Source: Planctomycetaceae bacterium (GTDB lineage Bacteria; Planctomycetota; Phycisphaerae; Phycisphaerales; SM1A02). From it: a stretch of DNA of 64,000 nt. Below the pieces are notes generated by a model. That model saw only the letters and a program-made list of their open reading frames with translations. It did not search any database and was not told the DNA's origin. Every line of letters starts with the position of its first letter. Position 1 is the stretch's first letter. The position numbers were made by a program, and so were the translations under genes. Below, piece after piece: positions 57,024 through 64,000 of the stretch. The stretch covers positions 62,001-126,000 of the forward strand of contig CANLHK010000001.1 in assembly GCA_947490615.1 (NCBI GenBank), in the 5' to 3' direction.

Positions 57024-59038
57024 GTCAGGACTCCCGAAAGATTTCCCACGACACCGCGCCGCGCTCGGGTTCGAGCCGCCAACGCTTCGATCGCTATCGC
57101 GAAGAACTCGCTCGCCGCACCCGCGAGAAGAAAGAAGACGCGCGTGGCAAACCCAAGGGCGCGATGCAGCGCTCGTTTGGCACGCTCTTCCGCGCGTATC
57201 TTTCGTTGCTTGGTCCCCACCGAAGGCCGTTGATCGTCGCATTTACAGCGCTGGCCATCGCGACCTGCCTCGCCTTGATCCCACCTGCAGGCATCAAGAT
57301 CGCCATCGACAGCGTGTTCGGAAACCAGCCGATTCCTGCGTTCCTGGAGCGACTCGCGCCCGCAACGCTTGATCTCACCGACCGCGGCACGATCCTGGCA
57401 TTGATCGCTGGACTCACGCTGACCACGATCACCATCAAGGTTTCGATTGGCGTGGTGGGACGCAGTCGAGCGACGATTGTGGCCAAGCGTCTGCAAGTTG
57501 CCTTGCGCCGCCGTGCCTTCACCAAGGCGATCCATCTTCCGCTTGCGCGCGTGCACGAACTCAAAGCTGGCGGCGTCGCGAGTTTGATCCGCGAAGACGC
57601 GGGCGCTGCGGGCGAGCTGCTCTTTGGCCTGCTCTACAACCCGTTTCGCGCGATCATCCAACTGCTCGGCAGTCTCATCATTCTCGCGATCACCGATTGG
57701 CGGCTGCTCTTAGGCGCGATCGTGCTGCTTCCGATGGTGTGGTTCAGTCATCGCACCTGGATCGGCCGCATCCGACCGATCTATCGCGACCTCAAGACTC
57801 TGCGCGATGAGGTCGACGGCCACGCCGCTGAGGCATTCAGCGGCATTCGCGTCGTGCGCGGCTTTGCGCGGGAACGCGCCGAGGCGCTGCGTTTCGCTCG
57901 TGGCACCTCCATGCAAGCGCGCACCGAAGTCTTCGTCTGGTGGTGGTCACGCGGCGTGGAGATTTCGTGGGAGCTCTTCATTCCTGCGGCAACGGCGGCC
58001 TTGCTCTGGTACGGCGGAACGCAAGTGGTCGAGGGTCGACTCACCGCGGGTGATCTGGTGATGTTCCTCACCTACCTCACGCTGTTGCTTGGGCCGTTGG
58101 AAGTGCTCGCCAACACCGCGACGAATCTGCAGACCAGTCTTGCGAGCTTTGACCGCACCCTTGACTTGCTTGAAGAACCCGACGAGTTCGCCGAGACCGC
58201 CGCGCGCGCCAGCGTCGTGGCCGATCCTGCGCGCGTGCGCGGCGATCTTGCGTTTGAAGGCGTTTCGTTTCGCTATCCCGTCTCGAATCGCTCGGTGCTT
58301 GAAGGCATCAACTTCACAGCGCCCGCAGGAACCATGATCGCGCTCGTCGGACATTCAGGCGCAGGAAAGACCACGCTCTCCAATCTCGTGGCGCGCTTTC
58401 ACGATCCAAGCGAAGGTCGCGTGACTCTCGATGGCACGGACCTGCGCGATCTCAAACTGGCCTCCTACCGCCGCCTTCTCGGCATCGTCGAGCAGGATGT
58501 CTTTCTCTTTGATGGTTCGATCCGCGACAACATCGCCTACGCGCGGCCCGAAGCAAGCGAAGCTGAAATCTTGCGCGCTGCGAAAGTCGCGCGCGCCGAT
58601 GTCTTCATCGAGAAGCTCGATGGGAAGTACGAGACCCGCATCGGTGAGCGCGGCGTGAAACTCTCGGGTGGCGAGCGGCAGCGACTGGCACTCGCCCGCG
58701 CGGTGCTCGCGGATCCCCGCATCCTCATTCTTGACGAAGCGACGAGTAACCTCGACACCGAGAGCGAGCGGCACATTCAGGCGGCGCTCGGCGAGATTCT
58801 CCACGGCCGCACCAGTTTCGTGATCGCTCACCGTCTCTCCACCATCCAAGAGGCCGACCTCATTCTCGTGATGGAAGACGGACGCATCGTGGAGCGCGGC
58901 ACGCACACGGAGCTCATGCACTCAAGCGGCCGCTACGCAACGATGGTGGTGTTGCAAACCGAAACGCGGCGTGCTCACGCCGCGGGAAGCGTTGCTCCGC
59001 ACTCGCTGCAGACGACGCCGTCAGTGCCGCGCGGATAG
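57020..59038 (+). CDS. MsbA-like ABC exporter (fused TMD-NBD)
   Basis: 672 residues. An additional basic N-terminus of about 50 residues precedes six membrane helices (about 60-370). The nucleotide-binding domain has Walker A GHSGAGKTT, Q-loop 'GIVEQDVFLFDGSIRDNIAY', signature LSGGERQR, Walker B ILILDEATS and H-loop 'FVIAHRLSTI'. This is the homodimeric type IV exporter layout of MsbA/LmrA. The substrate may be lipid A core, a lipid or a peptide; none is implied by the neighbours. Start overlaps rlmN (ATGA). The last 64 bases overlap, in antisense, the 3' end of the next minus-strand gene. Confidence 0.92.
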   Translation: MSQDSRKISHDTAPRSGSSRQRFDRYREELARRTREKKEDARGKPKGAMQRSFGTLFRAYLSLLGPHRRPLIVAFTALAIATCLALIPPAGIKIAIDSVFGNQPIPAFLERLAPATLDLTDRGTILALIAGLTLTTITIKVSIGVVGRSRATIVAKRLQVALRRRAFTKAIHLPLARVHELKAGGVASLIREDAGAAGELLFGLLYNPFRAIIQLLGSLIILAITDWRLLLGAIVLLPMVWFSHRTWIGRIRPIYRDLKTLRDEVDGHAAEAFSGIRVVRGFARERAEALRFARGTSMQARTEVFVWWWSRGVEISWELFIPAATAALLWYGGTQVVEGRLTAGDLVMFLTYLTLLLGPLEVLANTATNLQTSLASFDRTLDLLEEPDEFAETAARASVVADPARVRGDLAFEGVSFRYPVSNRSVLEGINFTAPAGTMIALVGHSGAGKTTLSNLVARFHDPSEGRVTLDGTDLRDLKLASYRRLLGIVEQDVFLFDGSIRDNIAYARPEASEAEILRAAKVARADVFIEKLDGKYETRIGERGVKLSGGERQRLALARAVLADPRILILDEATSNLDTESERHIQAALGEILHGRTSFVIAHRLSTIQEADLILVMEDGRIVERGTHTELMHSSGRYATMVVLQTETRRAHAAGSVAPHSLQTTPSVPRG

Positions 59039-59808
59039 CCGCAGTGCGGACAGGCCGCGTTTCGCCAGCTGCGACGCGCGCTGCGTGTCAAGAGCAAGAG
59101 CGACCACGGACCGCAGAGCCAGAGCAGTCCTGTGGTACCCATGACGAGATTCAGGAAGGTCGCCGTCGAGCAGACGCAATCAAGTTTCTTGCGCGCCATG
59201 AAGTAGAGCGGGAGTCCGAGCGCCAATTCCACGGTCGTACCCGCGAGAGAGATGCGCAAGAGGCGATCGAGCCCGACTGGGCTGCGCGAGCGACCTGCGT
59301 GGCGCAGGAGGTACATCCACACTGCGCCGCTCACAATCCAGACCGCCAGCGCGCCAGTCCAAATCTTGGCTTGTGCAGGGTCGTAGATGTCCATGAACCC
59401 GCTCAGGTCCTGCACCAGAAGCGCGATGACCCCTTCAACGAGTGTCGCAAACAGCAGCGCACAACTGAACGCACCGAGCACAGAGATCGCCACCACGCTC
59501 GACCGCAACGAACGACCTTCGCCGCTCGCCTTCGGCCGACCAACAACGGGCGCGATGAAGGCGACGGCAAGGCCAGCCCACGCTCCGATCGCTCCCATGC
59601 AGACCAGACCGAACTCCAGATCGCGCGTCCACTCAAGCGCGACGAGGTCGCGGTAGTACTCCGCGAAGATCTCGGGAATCTCGCCAACACTGGGTTCCTC
59701 GATGAGGATGGGCGCGAAAAACGCAGGCCCAATCACGATTGCAAAGGCCACATGCGCGAAGAACACGGCGACAAGTGCCTTCCATCGTGACCAGCGCGAG
59801 AGAATCAT
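58975..59808 (-). CDS. Membrane protein with C-terminal zinc ribbon
   Basis: 277 residues, about six membrane segments, and a C-terminal ribbon CPHCGYPRGTDGVVCSECG. Such tails (CxxCGYxxxG...CxECG) are frequent on planctomycete membrane proteins, where they face the cytoplasm. No enzymatic motif is seen. The start overlaps the stop of the upstream phosphoesterase-like gene (ATGA). Its 3' end runs 64 bases into the ABC exporter gene on the opposite strand, so the two transcripts are complementary there. Confidence 0.8.
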   Translation of the reverse strand: MILSRWSRWKALVAVFFAHVAFAIVIGPAFFAPILIEEPSVGEIPEIFAEYYRDLVALEWTRDLEFGLVCMGAIGAWAGLAVAFIAPVVGRPKASGEGRSLRSSVVAISVLGAFSCALLFATLVEGVIALLVQDLSGFMDIYDPAQAKIWTGALAVWIVSGAVWMYLLRHAGRSRSPVGLDRLLRISLAGTTVELALGLPLYFMARKKLDCVCSTATFLNLVMGTTGLLWLCGPWSLLLLTRSARRSWRNAACPHCGYPRGTDGVVCSECGATLPAA

Positions 59809-60467
59809 GCGACACCTTGGCCCTGCGGGTCGATCACGGTGGAGTCCTCCACGGTGAACACCTCAACGCCAGCGCGTGATGCGAAGCGGACGCCAGGCGC
59901 AAAGCGCGAGAACGCGGGCAGCACGAGGATTCGACGCGCACGATCAACCACAAACGCAGGCGTGTCACTCCGCTCGTGAGGAACCGAGCGAAAGGACTCA
60001 GGCGAAACCGCGAGCGTCCAGTGCGCAGCTGGAGCTTGCTCAACGACGGGCGGCTCATAGGCGAATCGCACGCCACCAAGTGCGAAGCGCGCGCCGACAG
60101 CGTCGACTCGCCACTCGGGTGGCAGCGTGCGGCCAACCATCGACTGCGCGTGTCGCGCGACAAGGCGAATCGGAAGGGCGATGCGCTCGCGAAAGCGCTC
60201 GACGCGCTCGAGCTCCGCTTCGTCGAGTTCGTCGAGTTCGCGTGTGAGGTCGCCGAGCACAACGATGACGCGCGCGCCCGCCCGCATCGCTGCGCGACCG
60301 AGGCGATCAAGGGCTTCCTCATCAGGACGCGAGCTTTCGCTGCGTCGCTCATGGACATCGGCCACAACGAGTGCCCGCGCGCTGCCCAGAAAAACGGCGC
60401 GCTCGGGCAGAAGCAACGCCTCGGTTCCATCGAGATTGATCGCCACGCTCGACATGGTGCGGCTCAT
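59805..60467 (-). CDS. Degenerate PdeM-like metallophosphoesterase
   Basis: 220 residues. The framework of PdeM/YfcE-type phosphoesterases is visible: 'ARALVVADVHERRS' has the D-x-H pair (37, 39), 'VIVVLGDLTREL' the GD (72-73), and 'RRILVLPAFSRFAPGVRF' matches the PdeM end. The remaining metal ligands are missing: the GNHD site reads ARHA (104-107), the H of 'L.HEP' is Tyr (RFAYEPPV), and the GHxHP block is absent. It therefore looks like a pseudoenzyme or an enzyme with altered chemistry. It overlaps the FHA/SpoIIE phosphatase stop by ATGA and the next gene by ATGA. The DNA-ligase/exonuclease partners of genuine PdeM are not adjacent. Confidence 0.7.
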   Translation of the reverse strand: MSRTMSSVAINLDGTEALLLPERAVFLGSARALVVADVHERRSESSRPDEEALDRLGRAAMRAGARVIVVLGDLTRELDELDEAELERVERFRERIALPIRLVARHAQSMVGRTLPPEWRVDAVGARFALGGVRFAYEPPVVEQAPAAHWTLAVSPESFRSVPHERSDTPAFVVDRARRILVLPAFSRFAPGVRFASRAGVEVFTVEDSTVIDPQGQGVA

Positions 60468-62107
60468 CCACGCGTCTCAGGAGGGGCGTCGGTGCAGGCG
60501 ATGGAGAGAATGGTGAGGTCGTCGCGCAAGACACCGCCGTTGAATCCACGCAGCACTTCAAGCAGCGTGCGCACATCACTCTGCGCGCCGGTTGAATCGG
60601 CCAGCGCTGCGGCGATTCGATCCACGCCAAACTCTTCGCCCTCGAGCGAGCGACTCTCGTGAACACCGTCGGTGGTGATGACCAGTCGATCACCCACGCG
60701 CATTGGAATCGACTTCGAGGCGTAAAGACCATCGGGAAACGCACCGACGACGGCACCGCCTTCATGGGCGTGGAACTTGATCATCTCGACACCCGACTCG
60801 TGCACGCGAAACGCTTGGCCGTGGCCTGCGTCACACAACACCACGGTGCCGTCTCGTTCAAACGCCACGACGAGGAGCGAGGCGAAGTCGTGCGCTTCGG
60901 TGTGTTGATAGAGAAACCCGTTGAGCGCCGCCACGGTGATGGCGGGCTCTTCCACGCGCCCCGCTGCGGCGTGCAGCCACGCCTGCGCGGCCGACATCAA
61001 CAGCGCTGCACCAGGACCATGGCCTGAAACATCACCCACCCACGCGAGCACCGAACCATCGGGACGCGCAGCGATTCCCACGATGTCGCCTGAGACATTC
61101 GAACCGATGTCCGCTTCATCAGGCGGGGCCGCGGGCAGCGACTCCAATGCCCACGCAACCGAGCCCGCTTCACCTTGGCGTGCAGGCAACAGCCGTTGCT
61201 GCACCGCCGCAGCGCGCGCGTAATCGAGTCGCACTTCCTCAAGGCGCCGTCGCGCGATCCCGTCAAACACAAGACTGCAGACACGCGCCGCCACGCCGAC
61301 AAACTCCGCCATGTTCGCGCCCACGGCGCTCGCTGGCTGACGGGAGTCGAGGTAGATGTAGAGGTTCTCATCGCCGCGAACCTGCAGGCGCGCGCAGAGG
61401 ACCTCGCGGGTTCCTGAGCCGATGACACTCTCGGCGTAGCGCAAATCTTCGGTCTGCGAAAGCTGCGCGACGCGATTGGGCTGCTCGGCCGCAGCGAGGA
61501 GATTGCGACTCAGCGCGCCCGCTTCGCTTCCGACACGCGCGATGACCTGCACTTCGGCGGCGGTACCAAGACGACGCACGATCAGGCCGCGATCAAGTCC
61601 GAGCACTCCGATGAGTCGCGTGAGCAGAAGTACGCCCGCGGCTTCTTCGGTCATCTCCGAACTGATGCTGCGCACGACATCAAAGAGGACGCGGAGCATC
61701 TGCTCGGCAACGCCTTCCTCACCGAGTTCGACAGTGCGCACGCGCTCCGAGACTTCATGACCGAGCTCCGTCGCGAGACGGGCGTAGGCGCGCTCCACGC
61801 GAATCTGAATGGGGCCACAGGTGATGTGAAATCCATCGTCGATGCGCACAGGAAGTCGTGGCGCGCAGCGCTGGCCATTGACGCGCGTGCCGTGCCGGCT
61901 GTCGTGATCCTCGATGGTGGCGCCCGACTCATCAAAGCGCACGACCGCGTGAATGCGCGACAGCGACGGATCCGCCACCGAGATCTCACACTCGTGCGCG
62001 CGACCGATGCGCAGCACATCTCCGCGACTGAGCTGAACCGGAGGACGATCCGGCATCTCCACGAATCGCAACTCAAGAGCGGGCGGATGTTGGACGGTCT
62101 GCGGCAC
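60464..62107 (-). CDS. FHA-GAF-SpoIIE-type PP2C serine phosphatase
   Basis: 547 residues, GTG start. The N-terminal FHA domain (about 15-105) has the phosphothreonine-binding pattern 'LRIGRAHECEISVADPSLSRIHAVV' and 'SRHGTRVNG'. A GAF-like domain follows (about 135-290; 'RVLFDVVRSISSEMTEEAAG'). The C-terminal PPM/SpoIIE domain has 'GSNVSGDIVGI', the metal-binding 'AWVGDVSGHGPGAALLM' and 'RDDLTILSI' aspartates. It would read a phosphothreonine signal and dephosphorylate a serine target, often an anti-anti-sigma factor (RsbU type). It is coupled (ATGA) to the degenerate phosphoesterase. STAS or anti-sigma partners are not in the window, though Hanks kinases are. Confidence 0.9.
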   Translation of the reverse strand: MPQTVQHPPALELRFVEMPDRPPVQLSRGDVLRIGRAHECEISVADPSLSRIHAVVRFDESGATIEDHDSRHGTRVNGQRCAPRLPVRIDDGFHITCGPIQIRVERAYARLATELGHEVSERVRTVELGEEGVAEQMLRVLFDVVRSISSEMTEEAAGVLLLTRLIGVLGLDRGLIVRRLGTAAEVQVIARVGSEAGALSRNLLAAAEQPNRVAQLSQTEDLRYAESVIGSGTREVLCARLQVRGDENLYIYLDSRQPASAVGANMAEFVGVAARVCSLVFDGIARRRLEEVRLDYARAAAVQQRLLPARQGEAGSVAWALESLPAAPPDEADIGSNVSGDIVGIAARPDGSVLAWVGDVSGHGPGAALLMSAAQAWLHAAAGRVEEPAITVAALNGFLYQHTEAHDFASLLVVAFERDGTVVLCDAGHGQAFRVHESGVEMIKFHAHEGGAVVGAFPDGLYASKSIPMRVGDRLVITTDGVHESRSLEGEEFGVDRIAAALADSTGAQSDVRTLLEVLRGFNGGVLRDDLTILSIACTDAPPETRG

Positions 62108-62181
62108 GCGGAGATAGTACCGTTGCCGCGCGTGCGCTCCTTGGCCGCGAGCATCGCCCGGCCATGCTTGGACGGTGTGAC

Positions 62182-63996
62182 TCAGGCAGCTCCCGCGCTT
62201 CGACGAGAGCTCTTGGCGTAAATGTATCCCGTTCCCACGAGCACCAGTCCTGTCACGAGGAGAAGAGCAATGCGCACAAGGAGCGTGGTTTCCGCGAGCT
62301 CAATGAAGTAGAGCCGCACCACGAGGAAGAGCAGCGCTGCGAGTCCTGCCCAACGCAACGGTGGAACGGCTTGTCGAAAGCCAACCAGAAGCGCTCCCAC
62401 GCCGAACCCGCCCATCCACGAAACTGCGACCGCTGAACCCATTGGTGTTCCGAAGAGTTCCGCCAGAATGATCGTGCCAAGCGGTGCGATCGAGCAAGAC
62501 GCGACGACGACGGCGGCTTGGTGTCGCCACGCGCCTGCTTCACCGAGGCGACGCGTCGCTCCAACGGCCGTCAGCAGAGAAGCACCCATGACCAATACCG
62601 CCACCAACAGACCGTCGAGCTCGAGGGAAGTGCTTGGTGCCTGCTGGAAAAACCGCAAGTATCCGAAGAGCACTCCGACAAGGACAGCGACCAGCGAGAC
62701 GATCATGCCTCCGTCGACCACGCGCGGCCGACGCCACAGTGAACCAACGAGGATCGCCACCAAACCCGCCGCGGCGAGCGTGGTCGCGACGGCGATGGAA
62801 GCCTGAAGCCCGCTCGTCCCTCGGCCCAGACTCTCCGTGCAGGCGATCACTGCCAGCCCACCAGCGGCGATGCACATCAACGGCAAGACGAGCATGGTGC
62901 GCACCGAGCCAAGAGCAGCATGCATCGCGATATGACACACAATCGGCAGACCGATGGCAAACACAAAGACCAAAGCAGGCACATCGCACTCAGTCCTACC
63001 AAGTCCTGCTGCGCGCGGCACACGCTCGGACAGCGTGAGCCACAACGCCGCGCCGAAACACCACAGAAGCATGGAGATCAGCACGGTCAGAAGCCGCGCC
63101 CGAGGAATCCACGCGACCACTGCAGCAGGCAGGATCAACGCGAGACAGGCGAAACGACTCTGAAAGAGCACGGCGCTCACGGCGACCCACAATCCCGTGC
63201 AGGGGATCATCAAGGCCGCAGCAGCGACCCGCGTGCGCGCCATCGACACACCGACAAAGAGCAGACACGAAGCCGCGATCAAACCAAGGTACGAGGCACT
63301 CCAATGGATCTCGATGGCGTCGGCGCTTGAAAACGGCAATGAGAACGAAACATCCACAGTTGCCACGCGACGCTGCGCGACAACCGCCAAGGCTGTGATC
63401 GCACCAATCCAACCCATCACGGCGCCTACAGCATCCAACGCGCGACTCTTCACTCTGCGTGAGAGCACGATCGCTGCGATGGCCGTGGCCAGAACGAGCG
63501 CGCCCTTCAGAGCGTCGGTGACGAGAAACGCCAGTCCGCCGACGCCGAGTGCCAGTGCCAGTGCTGCGGCAGTGCGTGAGAGATCCGAGCACGCTTCGGA
63601 ACTCGCCCGCGTTGATTGGTCCAGTTCGGCTGCGTCATGCGGATCGTCGACGGGCATGACGAACCCACGCAGGAACATCGACTGCGCGAAGAGGAGCGCG
63701 CCGACGACGCTCGGTAGAAACTCGATCACAGAGATCGATCCAGCGGCCGTCGTCCACGATCCAACTTCAACCAGCGCCATCAGAGAAGACGCCACACAGA
63801 GCACGAAGATGTTCGATCGCCGCGCGATGCCGCGAAGCGCGCACAGGGTCGCATCGCCCGCGATGATCGCCCACCAGACCAGGGCGTATCCGCAGGCTTC
63901 GATGGGATTCCGCGTGGCTGCAAGAGCCACGATGCCGAGCAAGATCGTGGCGACCAGCGCAAAGATGCGCACAGGTGCAAACTTGCGGCTGCCCAA
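62182..63996 (-). CDS. Multispanning membrane protein (DUF2339/DUF2157-like), 5' end possibly outside window
   Basis: 604 residues visible. The frame is open to the window edge; the first usable start is TTG at 63996, so the true start may lie beyond base 64000. About eighteen hydrophobic segments span it, with short loops. The C-terminal block 'RLYFIELAETTLLVRIALLLVTGLVLVGTGYIY' resembles the end of DUF2339 ('LF..LA.L..L.R.LSFL.LGL.LL..GYLY'). This is a resemblance, not a firm assignment. No motif for transport or catalysis is evident. A 74-base gap separates it from the FHA-SpoIIE phosphatase on the same strand. Confidence 0.7.
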   Translation of the reverse strand: MGSRKFAPVRIFALVATILLGIVALAATRNPIEACGYALVWWAIIAGDATLCALRGIARRSNIFVLCVASSLMALVEVGSWTTAAGSISVIEFLPSVVGALLFAQSMFLRGFVMPVDDPHDAAELDQSTRASSEACSDLSRTAAALALALGVGGLAFLVTDALKGALVLATAIAAIVLSRRVKSRALDAVGAVMGWIGAITALAVVAQRRVATVDVSFSLPFSSADAIEIHWSASYLGLIAASCLLFVGVSMARTRVAAAALMIPCTGLWVAVSAVLFQSRFACLALILPAAVVAWIPRARLLTVLISMLLWCFGAALWLTLSERVPRAAGLGRTECDVPALVFVFAIGLPIVCHIAMHAALGSVRTMLVLPLMCIAAGGLAVIACTESLGRGTSGLQASIAVATTLAAAGLVAILVGSLWRRPRVVDGGMIVSLVAVLVGVLFGYLRFFQQAPSTSLELDGLLVAVLVMGASLLTAVGATRRLGEAGAWRHQAAVVVASCSIAPLGTIILAELFGTPMGSAVAVSWMGGFGVGALLVGFRQAVPPLRWAGLAALLFLVVRLYFIELAETTLLVRIALLLVTGLVLVGTGYIYAKSSRRSAGAA

Positions 63997-64000
63997 GATG

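Noticed and set aside
59805-60467. Functional PdeM DNA-repair phosphoesterase
   Set aside because: GNHD and GHxHP metal sites are missing and no ligase-associated helicase or exonuclease is adjacent.
1-64000. CRISPR array, IS element, prophage or integrative element
   Set aside because: No regularly spaced repeats, transposase, integrase or att-like direct repeats were seen in the translated ORFs or by reading the intergenic parts.

Overview
The window looks like a chromosomal segment of a planctomycete, most likely class Phycisphaerae. This is inference from gene content and not from a database search. The supporting features are: a DNA of roughly two-thirds G+C with tightly packed genes; an ECF-type sigma factor translationally coupled to a Ser/Thr protein kinase with TPRs; a secreted protein ending in a PEP-CTERM-like tail (PAPG, hydrophobic stretch, RRRR); prepilin-like proteins with the planctomycete 'HGG-GQN-LFAD' type C-terminus; ASPIC/UnbV (CRTAC1) proteins; a CdsA with an altered signature; and flagellar genes controlled by sigma-54-like promoters. 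No tRNA, rRNA, IS element, prophage or CRISPR array was seen.

Layout. 1-1.6 kb: ECF sigma factor (cut by the window edge) and a membrane protein that may be its anti-sigma partner. 1.6-2.5 kb: rpmI-rplT with promoter and terminator, without infC. 2.5-6.5 kb: an orphan N6 adenine methylase-like gene and an EF-G paralog. 6.5-11.1 kb: kinase/ECF pair, divergent Cache-type sensor lacking an output domain, and a PEP-CTERM-like protein. 11.1-24.6 kb: flagellar region. A first flagellin with its own long leader lies next to a likely flgL-fliW-csrA-flagellin operon, and a separate flgI-flgJ-flgN-flgK operon follows. Both operons start at good sigma-54 -24/-12 elements. CANGGANG motifs, the CsrA recognition core, sit in the csrA leader and at both flagellin ribosome binding sites, so a FliW-CsrA-flagellin feedback loop is likely. 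Between flgL and a GYF/TM2 protein gene there is a 1.14-kb gene-free stretch. It holds two tandem, collinear, structured RNA candidates on the + strand, each ending in the same kind of intrinsic terminator; this is the most unusual feature I found.

24.6-41.8 kb: a GT-C-like glycosyltransferase, zinc-ribbon/GYF-like protein, SurA/PpiC-like lipoprotein, lptF-lptG, a four-gene pseudopilin operon, an NtrC-type sigma-54 activator coupled to a propeller-like exported protein, a TPR protein, a histone H1-like basic protein, rhodanese, cdsA and a coiled-coil zinc-ribbon protein. 41.8-54.3 kb: a CRTAC1 protein, a large secreted Gly/Tyr/Cys-rich protein, and a minus-strand operon reading ferredoxin, iscX, Tat-exported nitrilase, TPR-FG-GAP-ASPIC lipoprotein and a membrane pentaheme cytochrome c with TPRs. 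That operon is a plausible undescribed electron-transfer or surface system. 54.3-64 kb: AAA ATPase, RlmN-family radical SAM enzyme coupled to an MsbA-like ABC exporter, and a coupled minus-strand series (multispanning membrane protein, FHA-GAF-SpoIIE phosphatase, degenerate PdeM-like phosphoesterase, zinc-ribbon membrane protein).

Start codons were moved inward from the ORF-track starts where a conserved N-terminus, signal sequence, overlap or Shine-Dalgarno sequence argued for it. Many genes here have weak Shine-Dalgarno sequences, so several starts remain uncertain and are marked.
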